64,000 nucleotides of DNA from Winogradskyella wichelsiae (GTDB lineage Bacteria > Bacteroidota > Bacteroidia > Flavobacteriales > Flavobacteriaceae), in NCBI RefSeq assembly GCF_013403925.1, contig NZ_JABFDJ010000007.1:124001-188000 (forward strand), given 5' to 3'. Positions 16,694-25,026 of this stretch are shown here, piece by piece. The position numbers and the translations under genes are program-made. The stretch's first letter is position 1. Each line of letters opens with the position of its first letter. The notes beneath the pieces were generated by a model. That model had not been told where the DNA came from. It ran no database searches and saw nothing but the letters and a program-made list of their open reading frames with translations.

Positions 16694-18148
16694 TTAGCGT
16701 CTATGCATGACTTCTTCAGATTCCCATCCAAATAAGCTTTCTTCTTTTATTAAATTATCAACACCTTCAGGTAGCATTGCTTCCCAACCATCTTCGTTAT
16801 TAACAATCATTTTAAGGACTTTTCTAGAAAACACAGATAGGCTTGAGGCATCTACATCAGAAATATCAACGACTTTACCGTTGTATTTAAAGAATTTGAA
16901 TAATTCCTTCATACGTGGATGTACTTTAACGTTTTCGCTAGTAGTTAAGCTTCCATCTTCATTTTCCATAGGATATAAATAAACACGAAGATCTTTGTAA
17001 AATAATTTTCCAAAAGCCTCTAATATTCCACCGCTTAAGTGACGATAATACTTCTCATCAAAAATATCGACAAGGTTGTTAACACCCATTGCTAAGCCCA
17101 TTCTGTTCTTAGTATATTGAGAGAAATATTCAACTAATTTATAATATTCTTGAAAGTTAGATATTAATACCGTTTGCCCTAATGAGCATAGCAGTTTAGC
17201 ACGATCCATAAAATCTTGCTCATCAATTTTCCCTTCAGCTCTTAAGTTAGATAATGTAATTTCAAAGATAACTTGCGTTCTTTCTTTTTCTACTTTATTC
17301 TCTTTAACAAACATTTCAAGAGACTTCTCAAGCATGTCCATATTTACTTTTGTAACAGGCCTAAAGCTTCCTCTAAGTGCTAAAATGTTTTTCTTATATA
17401 GAACACGTGCAGGTAAAACATTATTTCCATCAGGAGCAAACATAACTGCATCTGTCATTCCATTTTTTACAAGTTGCAAACTCATTAAGCGGTTATCTAC
17501 ATCTTCAAAAACAGGACCAGAGAAATTAATAGTGTCAATTTCTAATTGATCTTTATCTAAATGATCGTATAAATAACGTAATAATTTACGTGGTTGATTG
17601 TATTTGTAAAAAGCACCGTAAATAAGGTTTGTACCTAATTTACCAAGTGTTTCTTGTTGCAAACGTGCATCGGTTTCTTTAAACCTAATATGAAGTACAA
17701 TTTCGTTGTATTCTTGAGCCGACCCAACTTGATATTTTATACCAACCCAACCATGACCTTTGTATTGCTTTGCAAAATCTATAGTTGCAACCGTGTTAGC
17801 GTAAGAGAAAAATATTTTGTTAGGATGTCTTTCCCTAGTAATACGTTCTTCCATTAAGTTTACCTCATGGTTTAGCATTTTACGTAGTCTGGCTTCAGTG
17901 ACATAACGACGATCTTCTTCAATACCGTAAATTGCATCACTAAAATCCTTATCGTATGCAGACATTGCCTTAGCAATAGTTCCAGAAGCACCACCAGCTC
18001 TAAAAAAATGACGAACAGTTTCTTGTCCGGCACCTATTTCAGAAAATGTTCCATAAATATCAGCATTAAGATTGATACGCAATGCTTTATCTTTAAGAGA
18101 TGGAATATTCTCGAAATCAGTGTCGCCTGTATACGTTATTTCCTTCAT
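16694..18148 (-). CDS. Conserved protein of unknown function (484 aa)
   Basis: This soluble-looking 484-residue protein has no signal peptide or membrane segment. Conserved-looking patches are FFRAGGASGTIAKAMSAYDK near residue 50, FFSYANTVATIDFAKQY near 113, MFAPDGNNVLPARVLYKK near 235 and GLAMGVNNLVDIFDEKYY near 350. I know it as a protein widespread in Flavobacteriia that carries doubtful database names, among them nicotinate-nucleotide adenylyltransferase and TonB-dependent receptor. I see no nucleotidyltransferase HxGH motif and no beta-barrel, so neither name fits. A TAnnTTTG element lies 26 bases before the ATG. It appears to be a single-gene transcript ending in the bcp terminator. Confidence 0.75.
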   Translation of the reverse strand: MKEITYTGDTDFENIPSLKDKALRINLNADIYGTFSEIGAGQETVRHFFRAGGASGTIAKAMSAYDKDFSDAIYGIEEDRRYVTEARLRKMLNHEVNLMEERITRERHPNKIFFSYANTVATIDFAKQYKGHGWVGIKYQVGSAQEYNEIVLHIRFKETDARLQQETLGKLGTNLIYGAFYKYNQPRKLLRYLYDHLDKDQLEIDTINFSGPVFEDVDNRLMSLQLVKNGMTDAVMFAPDGNNVLPARVLYKKNILALRGSFRPVTKVNMDMLEKSLEMFVKENKVEKERTQVIFEITLSNLRAEGKIDEQDFMDRAKLLCSLGQTVLISNFQEYYKLVEYFSQYTKNRMGLAMGVNNLVDIFDEKYYRHLSGGILEAFGKLFYKDLRVYLYPMENEDGSLTTSENVKVHPRMKELFKFFKYNGKVVDISDVDASSLSVFSRKVLKMIVNNEDGWEAMLPEGVDNLIKEESLFGWESEEVMHRR

Positions 18149-18173
18149 AGAGTTTGGGTTTCTGTCCTTTAAG

Positions 18174-18181
18174 CAAAGGTA
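18174..18181 (-). promoter_or_regulatory. -7 promoter element of the 484-aa conserved gene
   Basis: The minus strand reads TACCTTTG, a full TAnnTTTG match, 26 bases before the ATG at 18148. A TTTG lies further upstream but closer than the usual 19-21 base spacing. Confidence 0.5.
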
Positions 18182-18339
18182 GGGTTTTACTGTTGCAAAT
18201 AAAAAAATAAGCTTATTTTTGTCTTACCATTTTCGACTTAAAATTATATGATAAAAAAAGGGTGTTTTTTTTATTTTATCTTGAGATAATAAGAAAAAAA
18301 TAACATTTTTATTGCGGTTTTTTTAATTCTAAAAAGGTT

Positions 18340-19119
18340 ATGATAAATTTAAAACCTTTGAAAATTACGTTTTTAGGCACTGGCACCTCTCAAGGAATTC
18401 CTGTAATAGGAAGTGATCATCCTGTATGTTTAAGTGAAAACTCTAAAGACAAACGTTTACGCGTTTCTGTTTTAGTAGAATGGAATAATTATACGTTTGT
18501 AGTAGATTGTGGTCCAGATTTTAGACAACAAATGCTTACTTCTAAGGTCTCTAAAATTGATGGTATTCTTTTTACCCATGAGCATGCAGATCATACCATG
18601 GGGTTAGATGATATTCGTCCTTTTTTCTTTAGGCAAGGTGATATTCCATTATTTGCACATCAACGTGTTTTTAAAGCATTAGAGCAACGTTTTGATTACA
18701 TCTTTACAACTGAAAATAAATATCCAGGGGCACCAAATGTTATAAAAAATGTAGTTAAGAATGAAGCTTTTTTAGTAGGTGACCTTAATGTTATTCCTAT
18801 TGATGGCTTACATCACAAACTTCAGGTTTTTGGCTATCGCTTTGATAAATTTGCGTATCTAACAGATATGAAAACGATTGCAGAACAAGAGGTTGAGAAA
18901 CTTTATGATTTAGAAGTTTTAGTGATTAATGCGCTGCGTATAGAACCACATGTGTCGCATTTTAATTTAGAAGAGGCATTAGAATTTATTAAAACCGTAA
19001 AACCTAAACGTGCTTATCTTACACATATTAGTCCTTATTTAGGATTTCATGATGACGTAGAGCAAAATTTACCAGAAAACGTTTTTTTAGCATACGATAA
19101 CTTACAAATTACCATTTAG
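18340..19119 (+). CDS. MBL-fold metallo-hydrolase (PhnP-like)
   Basis: The 259-residue protein has the metallo-beta-lactamase fold: FLGTGTSQGIPVIG at the start and the metal motif THEHADHTMGLDD with His80, His82, Asp84 and His85. Further ligands are likely in IDGLHHK, AYLTDM and YLTHISPYL. The SQGIP and DCGPDFRQQ phrases are typical of the PhnP-like group, which hydrolyses cyclic phosphodiesters; Bacteroidetes members are often found as a single gene. The exact substrate is unknown. The gene following after two bases encodes a small membrane-anchored protein and is probably cotranscribed. Confidence 0.88.
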   Translation: MINLKPLKITFLGTGTSQGIPVIGSDHPVCLSENSKDKRLRVSVLVEWNNYTFVVDCGPDFRQQMLTSKVSKIDGILFTHEHADHTMGLDDIRPFFFRQGDIPLFAHQRVFKALEQRFDYIFTTENKYPGAPNVIKNVVKNEAFLVGDLNVIPIDGLHHKLQVFGYRFDKFAYLTDMKTIAEQEVEKLYDLEVLVINALRIEPHVSHFNLEEALEFIKTVKPKRAYLTHISPYLGFHDDVEQNLPENVFLAYDNLQITI

Positions 19120-19121
19120 AC

Positions 19122-19628
19122 ATGAAGAGCAAAATTTTAATGTACTTATTTATTTTTTCAGTATTGTTATTAATATTTCAATATGTAAATTCTAAAAATA
19201 TACTTGATAAGTATGAAGAAGATATTGTAAAGGTAAAAGCTAAAGTTGCCGATAAAGAAAAAAAAATAAGCCTATTAGAAGACAAGAATTTTGAATTGAA
19301 TTATTTCAACATTGATAGAAATGAAGATGCTTTAGCTTATTTTGAAGCTCAAGGTTATAATACAGATGAATTAGTACCAGCAATTCTTGACGGTCTTTAT
19401 AGTATGAATAATTACGAAGGAGAAGACCATCCAATAGTACCTTACGTCTCTATGACAGATTCTAAATTATTGATCAATAAGGTTAGAATTTTAAATCATA
19501 AATGGATAATTGCCAACTTTACTGATGGTAAATATTGGGGTGAAATTTTTGTTACTTATTCAATAGACGAAAATAACGACTTAAAATATAAATTAGTAGA
19601 ATATTTATTATACCCAACTATTAATTAA
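19122..19628 (+). CDS. Membrane-anchored hypothetical protein with coiled coil
   Basis: This 168-residue product has an N-terminal membrane segment (about residues 5-22), then a charged heptad-like helix LDKYEEDIVKVKAKVADKEK and so on to about residue 60. A small alpha/beta domain follows, with NEDALAYFEAQGYNTDELVP and a beta-rich end HKWIIANFTDGKYWGEIFVT. The topology suggests one anchor with the rest outside the cytoplasm. I do not recognise a named family, although such a gene often follows the MBL hydrolase in related genomes. It shares its transcript with that gene and ends before a strong hairpin. Confidence 0.7.
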   Translation: MKSKILMYLFIFSVLLLIFQYVNSKNILDKYEEDIVKVKAKVADKEKKISLLEDKNFELNYFNIDRNEDALAYFEAQGYNTDELVPAILDGLYSMNNYEGEDHPIVPYVSMTDSKLLINKVRILNHKWIIANFTDGKYWGEIFVTYSIDENNDLKYKLVEYLLYPTIN

Positions 19629-19643
19629 TTGAATTAAGTTTTG

Positions 19644-19678
19644 AAACAGAAATCATAGGTAGTTATGATTTCTGTTTT
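19644..19678. terminator. Bidirectional terminator between convergent genes
   Basis: AAACAGAAATCATA (19644-19657) pairs perfectly with TATGATTTCTGTTT (19664-19677) around a six-base loop. The stop codon of the minus-strand esterase gene (19679-19677) overlaps the end of the right arm. Confidence 0.85.
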
Positions 19679-20321
19679 AAATATGCTTTTGTAACCATGC
19701 TTTTAAGTCATGAAAATTTTGAGGAGCAACACCATGACCTACAGGGTATTCAGAATATGTATTCTTAATACCTAAAGTGTCTAAAAATACAGGTGCTTTC
19801 TGTGCCCATTCTACAGGGATTACTTGATCTACTGAGCCATGAGAGCAAAAGAAGTTTAAATGTGAAACATCATCTTTATTAATGTTTTTAGGTAGCATAT
19901 CTTCACTAACGTAACCACTTAAAGCAATTACGTTTTTTACCTTTTTAGGAAATGTAAGCGATACAGCGTAGCTTAAAATTGATCCTTGGCTAAAGCCTAA
20001 TAGCGTTACGTTTTTTGAGTTAACAGGGTAAGTGTTACAAGCATAATCTATAAAATCTGAAATTAAACCAATAGATTCTTTAGCTTGTACAACATCGTTC
20101 CATTTTCCCTTCTCAGCGTCAAAATTAATTGCATACCATGCATTTCCATAAGGTTGCATTGGGTGCGGCGCTCTAACTGAAATGATGAATAATTCCTCAG
20201 GTAATTCTGAAGCAAATGAGAATAAATCATTTTCATCACTGCCGTAACCGTGGCACATTATTAATAATGGTGCATTTTCTTTTAAAGTTGAAGGTCTTGT
20301 AATGTAGTGTAATTTAGACAT
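19677..20321 (-). CDS. Alpha/beta hydrolase, phospholipase/carboxylesterase family
   Basis: The 214-residue protein matches the short carboxylesterase/phospholipase family. It has the oxyanion HGYGSDENDL near residue 24, nucleophile Ser111 in LLGFSQGS, the Asp in HGSVDQVIP and the His in PVGHGVAPQ. It probably cleaves short acyl esters or lysophospholipids in the cytoplasm. There is no signal peptide. It is the last gene of a tight minus-strand operon with BatA, a dihydroorotase-like protein and a small membrane protein, starting two bases after the stop of the latter. Confidence 0.9.
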   Translation of the reverse strand: MSKLHYITRPSTLKENAPLLIMCHGYGSDENDLFSFASELPEELFIISVRAPHPMQPYGNAWYAINFDAEKGKWNDVVQAKESIGLISDFIDYACNTYPVNSKNVTLLGFSQGSILSYAVSLTFPKKVKNVIALSGYVSEDMLPKNINKDDVSHLNFFCSHGSVDQVIPVEWAQKAPVFLDTLGIKNTYSEYPVGHGVAPQNFHDLKAWLQKHI

Positions 20322-20323
20322 AG

Positions 20324-20656
20324 CTATTGGCCAATTGTTTTAAATGCATTTTGAAAAATATCACCAAGTAATGGAATTTTATTACATTTTCCTGTAATAG
20401 CTCCAATAATTCCATAAATATATAAAATAGAGAAAAAGATCCAAAAAGACATACTTATCATTAAGCTATCTAAGCTACTAACAACAAAAGCGATTAGTAC
20501 ATAAATTAAACCCAAGCCTAAGCCTTGTCTTATATGAAATAATGTAAATTCATTACGTTTTTCCTGGTTCATAAGAAACGCAATTAAAGTGCCAAACAAT
20601 GTTAAATAAGCTACAAAGCTCAAAGTTTTTCCTTTTTCAATAGTAGTTTTATCCAT
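20324..20656 (-). CDS. Small Tic20/DUF4870-like membrane protein
   Basis: The 110-residue product has three or four membrane segments (about residues 11-28, 45-62, 64-88) and the loop NEFTLFHIRQGLGLGLIYVL, which resembles the HxxQ motif of DUF4870/Tic20-like proteins. Their function in bacteria is not known. Its start base overlaps the last base of the upstream dihydroorotase-like stop codon, and the esterase starts two bases after its own stop, so translation is probably coupled across three genes. Confidence 0.75.
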   Translation of the reverse strand: MDKTTIEKGKTLSFVAYLTLFGTLIAFLMNQEKRNEFTLFHIRQGLGLGLIYVLIAFVVSSLDSLMISMSFWIFFSILYIYGIIGAITGKCNKIPLLGDIFQNAFKTIGQ

Positions 20657-21909
20657 TATTTTAAAACAATTTTATTATTTGCGATAATACCATAAGTTTC
20701 ACCCTTTAATTTTGTTCCTAAAAACATGCTATTCTTAGATCTAGATGAAATGTGAGTATTATTAAATTCGTAATTAGTATCAGGATTAAAAAGTGTTAGA
20801 TCTGCGTGTTCACCTTCGTTAATTGAAGATTCAGAGATACCGAATCTAGATTTCCCCTGTGTTAAAATGCTAATCGTTTTTTTAGTAGTAAAAATATTTT
20901 GTAACGCACCAAAGGCAGATTCTAAACCGATAGTGCCATATTTAGCAAAATCGAATTCAATCTTCTTATGCTCAATGTCAATAGGATTATGATCTGTAGT
21001 CACCATATCAATAGTGCCATCTTTTAGCCCTTCAATTAAAGCATCACAATCGGGTTGGGTTCTTAATGGAGGAAGCACTTTGTAATTGGTGTCAAAGTCC
21101 TCTAAAACGTCATCGGTAAAGATTAAATTATGAATGGCAACACTACACGTAACATTGAGTTTTTTAGCTTTTGCAGCTCTAATTAATTCAACGGATTTTG
21201 CAGTCGAAATAGTTGGGATATGAAGTTTACCTTCGGTATATTCCAATAAAAATAGATCTCTAGCCACTTGTAACTCTTCTGCTAAAGCCGGATTTCCTTT
21301 TAAGCCTAATTTGGTACTATTAATATGTTCGTTAACGACTCCGAGTCCAGAAATTTTTGATTCCTGAGGAAAAGAACAAACCAAACCATCAAAATTGCTT
21401 GCGTATTGTAACGCAATTTTCATAAGATTAGGATTGGAAATTGGTTGCTGATAATCGTAAAAGGCAATAGCTCCAGCATTAGTCATATCATACAATTCTG
21501 CTAAATCTTCTCCTTTACTCATTTGGGTTAAAGCGCCAATAGGGTATAGTTTAACAGCATTATCATTTGCTTTAGACTTAACAAAAGTTATATGTGCATA
21601 ATTGTCTATTACGGGCTGAGAATTAGCATTAAGGGCTACTGATGTAAAACCAGAATTTGCTGCTGTTTTTAAACCATTTGCTATGGTTTCTCGATCTTCG
21701 TAACCAGGTTCACCAAAAGAGACACTACTATCAAACCAGCCTTGAGAGACATGTAAGTTGCGTAACTTTATTTCTTGGTAATTTTTAGGATTGTCAAGGT
21801 CTTTCGCTATTTTAGATATCAGACCTTTTTCAATTAAAATATCAACCTTTTCATTGTGAAAATCACTTTTAGAATCAACTACGGTTGCAGATTTTATGAG
21901 TGCGTTCAT
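20656..21909 (-). CDS. Dihydroorotase-like amidohydrolase with degenerate metal site
   Basis: The 417-residue protein aligns by eye with type I dihydroorotases over its full length, ending with the usual GEHADLTLFNPD. The metal site is damaged. The normal DxHxHxREPG motif reads D60 S S V S F G E P G, so both histidines and the arginine are gone. The later HxxHVST reads HIPTIST, and the HH pair reads IHN. Only TTDHNP keeps its Asp and His. Catalysis of pyrimidine ring closure is unlikely. Such inactive PyrC' proteins are known as structural partners of aspartate transcarbamoylase in some bacteria, but no pyrB is nearby. The stop/start overlap ATGA (21909-21906) with the BatA gene shows tight coupling. 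Confidence 0.85.
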   Translation of the reverse strand: MNALIKSATVVDSKSDFHNEKVDILIEKGLISKIAKDLDNPKNYQEIKLRNLHVSQGWFDSSVSFGEPGYEDRETIANGLKTAANSGFTSVALNANSQPVIDNYAHITFVKSKANDNAVKLYPIGALTQMSKGEDLAELYDMTNAGAIAFYDYQQPISNPNLMKIALQYASNFDGLVCSFPQESKISGLGVVNEHINSTKLGLKGNPALAEELQVARDLFLLEYTEGKLHIPTISTAKSVELIRAAKAKKLNVTCSVAIHNLIFTDDVLEDFDTNYKVLPPLRTQPDCDALIEGLKDGTIDMVTTDHNPIDIEHKKIEFDFAKYGTIGLESAFGALQNIFTTKKTISILTQGKSRFGISESSINEGEHADLTLFNPDTNYEFNNTHISSRSKNSMFLGTKLKGETYGIIANNKIVLK

Positions 21910-23831
21910 TTAAGATATTTTAGAAGTAACATTTCTATTATTAAAAATGTTAATGCAAAAATAACAAACCATTTCCATAGCGCATTAACATTTGTATTAC
22001 TTTTTATGTTATTAATGGTTGTTTCTAAGCGAGATGTTACATTAGTATTTTTTAAAGTATTTAAGTTATAATAGTTAAGGTTACTTTCAGCCCGATTGTA
22101 ATTAAAACTTAAATTTTGTAGGACTTCATTTTTGTTTTTTACATTTAAAATACCAGCTGTTTTAGGGAATTCTTGGGTCTCTAAAACAACGGATTTACTG
22201 TATGTTTTTTGAAGCGGAATAACAGAATTATTGTTATCATCTAAAGTTAAAATATCATCTTGCCCAATTGAAGTTTGTATTGCAATTGAATTTGACGCTC
22301 CGATATTGTAATATAATTTTGATAGTTTTAGACTCTGTAATCCTAAATTATATAACACAGGAATTATTAATTGTGAGTTCTTAAAGTTAGAGTTTTCAGA
22401 ATTTAAAGACGAAGAAAAAACATAGCTATTTTTATTTCCAACTAAGAACGGCGAGCCATCTTCGTAAGATAAAACGCTATTAGAATTAGAATTGAAAACA
22501 TAAGAACTTTCTACCTTAGGATATTGAAAATTTGTTACTTTAGCATAGAATGTATTGGCTAAAAGGGGATGGTTATAGTTGATACTTGTAATACGCTTTA
22601 GGTTCTTATTTATATTAGAGTAATAGTTTATATTTAATTCTTTAAACAGCTGGTTATAAGAATTTAATTCAATTTCTTTTTTAGGTATAACTAAAAGTTT
22701 TCCACCGTCATTTTGAAATGTTTTTAAGGCTGTCTTCAATGCATTAGATATTACATTAAGTTCATTAAGGATTATAAGATTTTGTTCTGGAATAAGATTA
22801 AAATTAAGGTTACTTAAGTTGTAGCTTTTAAAGTCAAATTCGTCTGAAGTATAAATGCGTTTTAAAAAAGAATCATCAGTTTCCTCATTGATAGTTAAAA
22901 CTTTTATCTTGGGTTTAGAATTAATATTGAAGTAAAAAACATTATCAAATTGCAAGCTAGAGTCTTCAATAAGTAGCTTTCCATTAACCTCTTTATTATA
23001 AGGAATAGTAAATGTCACTTCTGCAGCTTTATCGATAGCTGTGGCACTTTTAGAACTTAATATTTCGTTGTCAAAAAAAGCAATAGAAATATTTTCTAAA
23101 GGATCTCCTTGGTTAGATAATTTAACATTAAGATCTAGGGTTTCTGCTGTTGCGTTAGTCGTGAAAATGCTGTCTATACTTACATTAGAAATCAATGTAG
23201 ATTTTGGTTGAACTAATTTAAGTTGAATAGTAGAATCTGCTTCAAAACTTAGAGTTTCATCTTTTTGTTGAAAATCAGATACCAAGATTAAATTGCGAGT
23301 TGCACCACTTTTTTTAGAAAATAATTGTTTCCCTTTTAAGTATGCTGCGCTATAATTAAGTTGGGTTGGTGCGTATTCTAATTGTATTAAATCGTTTTTT
23401 AAGGTTTTTACAGTTGTGTTTCTAAATGTATTATCATTGGTAAATAAACTGATTGTTTCATCCTCAGGAAGTGTGTTTATAATGTCTTGTATGGCTTCAT
23501 TAAATAAAGTTCCGTTGCGACCTTTAGCTTGCATACTAAAAGAATTATCTAAATAGATAACGGTTTCTTGCTTCTCATTAAAATCTTTGGTGTTAGGTAT
23601 AAAGGGCTGTGCAAATGCAATTATGGCACATGCTAAAAGTAACATCCGTGTTAATAGAGTAATCCACTTTTTTAATTGCGAACTTTTACGCGTCTGAAGT
23701 TTTACAGATTTTAAAAACTTAACATTTGTAAATTCAACTTTTTGAAATCGGCGTAATTGAAATAAATGTATAAGAATAGGGATAATCAGCAAAAATAAGG
23801 CGTAGAGTAATTCGGGATTTTTGAACTGCAT
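21906..23831 (-). CDS. BatA domain-containing protein with von Willebrand A-like domain
   Basis: The 641-residue product begins with the BatA N-terminal domain: membrane segment at 8-24, then LIHLFQLRRFQKVEFTNVKF and a second segment near 58-78. A vWA-like domain follows with MIDAS residues DNSFSMQ (about residues 95-101). A long beta-rich region and a last membrane segment (about residues 620-636) end the protein, so the middle is outside the cytoplasm. BatA-type proteins belong to the Bat cluster linked to aerotolerance and envelope stress, but no MoxR ATPase or other bat gene is here. It is the first gene of a four-gene operon. A TAnnTTTG box lies 56 bases before the ATG. Confidence 0.88.
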   Translation of the reverse strand: MQFKNPELLYALFLLIIPILIHLFQLRRFQKVEFTNVKFLKSVKLQTRKSSQLKKWITLLTRMLLLACAIIAFAQPFIPNTKDFNEKQETVIYLDNSFSMQAKGRNGTLFNEAIQDIINTLPEDETISLFTNDNTFRNTTVKTLKNDLIQLEYAPTQLNYSAAYLKGKQLFSKKSGATRNLILVSDFQQKDETLSFEADSTIQLKLVQPKSTLISNVSIDSIFTTNATAETLDLNVKLSNQGDPLENISIAFFDNEILSSKSATAIDKAAEVTFTIPYNKEVNGKLLIEDSSLQFDNVFYFNINSKPKIKVLTINEETDDSFLKRIYTSDEFDFKSYNLSNLNFNLIPEQNLIILNELNVISNALKTALKTFQNDGGKLLVIPKKEIELNSYNQLFKELNINYYSNINKNLKRITSINYNHPLLANTFYAKVTNFQYPKVESSYVFNSNSNSVLSYEDGSPFLVGNKNSYVFSSSLNSENSNFKNSQLIIPVLYNLGLQSLKLSKLYYNIGASNSIAIQTSIGQDDILTLDDNNNSVIPLQKTYSKSVVLETQEFPKTAGILNVKNKNEVLQNLSFNYNRAESNLNYYNLNTLKNTNVTSRLETTINNIKSNTNVNALWKWFVIFALTFLIIEMLLLKYLK

Positions 23832-23886
23832 TCTTTAGTATTTAAAGACCTTTTGGTTTTGTATATTGAGTTTGGTCTTAATATTT

Positions 23887-23894
23887 CAAATATA
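23887..23894 (-). promoter_or_regulatory. -7 promoter element of the BatA operon
   Basis: The minus strand reads TATATTTG, a full TAnnTTTG match, 56 bases before the BatA ATG. The -33 region is not convincing. Confidence 0.42.
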
Positions 23895-23934
23895 TAGAAT
23901 CATTAGTTATTAGCTCGTTTCGGTTTTGAGAAAT

Positions 23935-24942
23935 TTAACAGAAAAAGAAATAATCAACCATAGATATCATTTTCTGTGTTTTAAAATAACTTGTAATTTC
24001 TTGTTGTGCTTGGGTGTTAGCTACAGTAACAATACTTTGCGGATTGGTTAATTGTGATAAATAATCAAAATTAAAAAGCTTTTGATCATAGATGTGCTTG
24101 CCTATTTTCTTTGGGTTATCGCAGATCCAATAAAATGGGATGTTCTGTTTTAAAAGTATTTTGGCTAAATTTTTACCTTTTGTTCCTGCTCCCCAAATAG
24201 CTAAAGGTCGTGCCTCATTATAGTTTAGCTCTAAGAAATAATCTACTTTAAGATCTAGAAATGAATTTTCGGCATAATGCTCATGTGTTCTAGAGGTTCT
24301 TGTGCTGTAATCTCGCCAGTGCAGTAGTACTTTATCGCAAGGAATACATTTATATTTGGCTTTGTAAAATCTAAAGACTAAATCATAATCTTCAGGATAG
24401 GTTTCAGAATTAAAACCGCCACAAGCATCAAAATCTTCGCGATGAAGCATCCAACATGGTGAAGGTATTACACATTCTTTGTATATTTCAGTATAGTTGT
24501 TTCCTTCAAGAGTTAATTTGTTTAACCATTTTTCATAACGAGCAAAACCATCGCTAAGGCCATCTGCTCTAAAATATTTTACTTGTCCAATAGCAATATG
24601 CTTTTTGCCTGTATTTTCTAGGCTTATTACCATTGTTTCAAGCCTGGTAGATGTCATTAGGTCATCACTGTCCATTCTTGTTATATAACTTCCAGAACTG
24701 TGTTTGTAAGCGGTTCTTAAAGCATCAATTATACCGTTACCATTATTTCTATATAATTTTACTCTAAAGTCTATTTTAGAGATGTTCTCAACTATTTTGT
24801 ACGATTTATCTTTAGAATTATCATCTATAAAAATAGCCTCCCAATTACGATAAGTTTGGTTTAAAATAGAGCTAATACATTCATTAATAAATGTATCGGT
24901 GTTCTTAAATGGAATAACTATACTAACGAGTGGTTGCGACAT
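23935..24942 (-). CDS. Glycosyltransferase family 2 with C-terminal Rossmann-like extension
   Basis: The 335-residue protein has an N-terminal GT-A domain: VSIVIPFKNTDTFINECI, IDDNSKDKS near residue 40 and the DxD-like RMDSDDLM near residue 95. A CWMLHREDFDACGGF stretch and a conserved WRDYSTRTSR follow. After about residue 245 there is an extra domain opening LAIWGAGTKGKNLAKILL, which looks like a small nucleotide- or sugar-binding Rossmann fold seen in some Bacteroidetes GT2 proteins. The sugar and acceptor are unknown. It stands alone between a minus-strand operon and a divergent M61 peptidase gene. Confidence 0.88.
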   Translation of the reverse strand: MSQPLVSIVIPFKNTDTFINECISSILNQTYRNWEAIFIDDNSKDKSYKIVENISKIDFRVKLYRNNGNGIIDALRTAYKHSSGSYITRMDSDDLMTSTRLETMVISLENTGKKHIAIGQVKYFRADGLSDGFARYEKWLNKLTLEGNNYTEIYKECVIPSPCWMLHREDFDACGGFNSETYPEDYDLVFRFYKAKYKCIPCDKVLLHWRDYSTRTSRTHEHYAENSFLDLKVDYFLELNYNEARPLAIWGAGTKGKNLAKILLKQNIPFYWICDNPKKIGKHIYDQKLFNFDYLSQLTNPQSIVTVANTQAQQEITSYFKTQKMISMVDYFFFC

Positions 24943-24988
24943 AGTGCGAATTTAACAAAACCTTTAGGTTTTTAATAGTAACAGATTG

Positions 24989-24996
24989 TAGATTTG
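24989..24996 (+). promoter_or_regulatory. -7 promoter element of the M61 peptidase gene
   Basis: TAGATTTG matches TAnnTTTG. An upstream in-frame TTG (24994) lies inside this box and cannot be the start, so the promoter fixes the ATG at 25027 as the first usable codon. Confidence 0.55.
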
Positions 24997-25026
24997 TGCG
25001 TCTATTATAAAAACAAAACCTTAAAC

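Noticed and set aside
18203..18220. Perfect palindrome AAAAATAAGCTTATTTTT as a terminator
   Set aside because: It is AT-only apart from the central GC, too weak a stem, and stands between divergent genes where no terminator is needed.
24994..25026. Longer start for the M61 peptidase at TTG 24994
   Set aside because: The TTG is inside the TAGATTTG promoter box, and the extra 11 residues would precede a complete lipoprotein signal.
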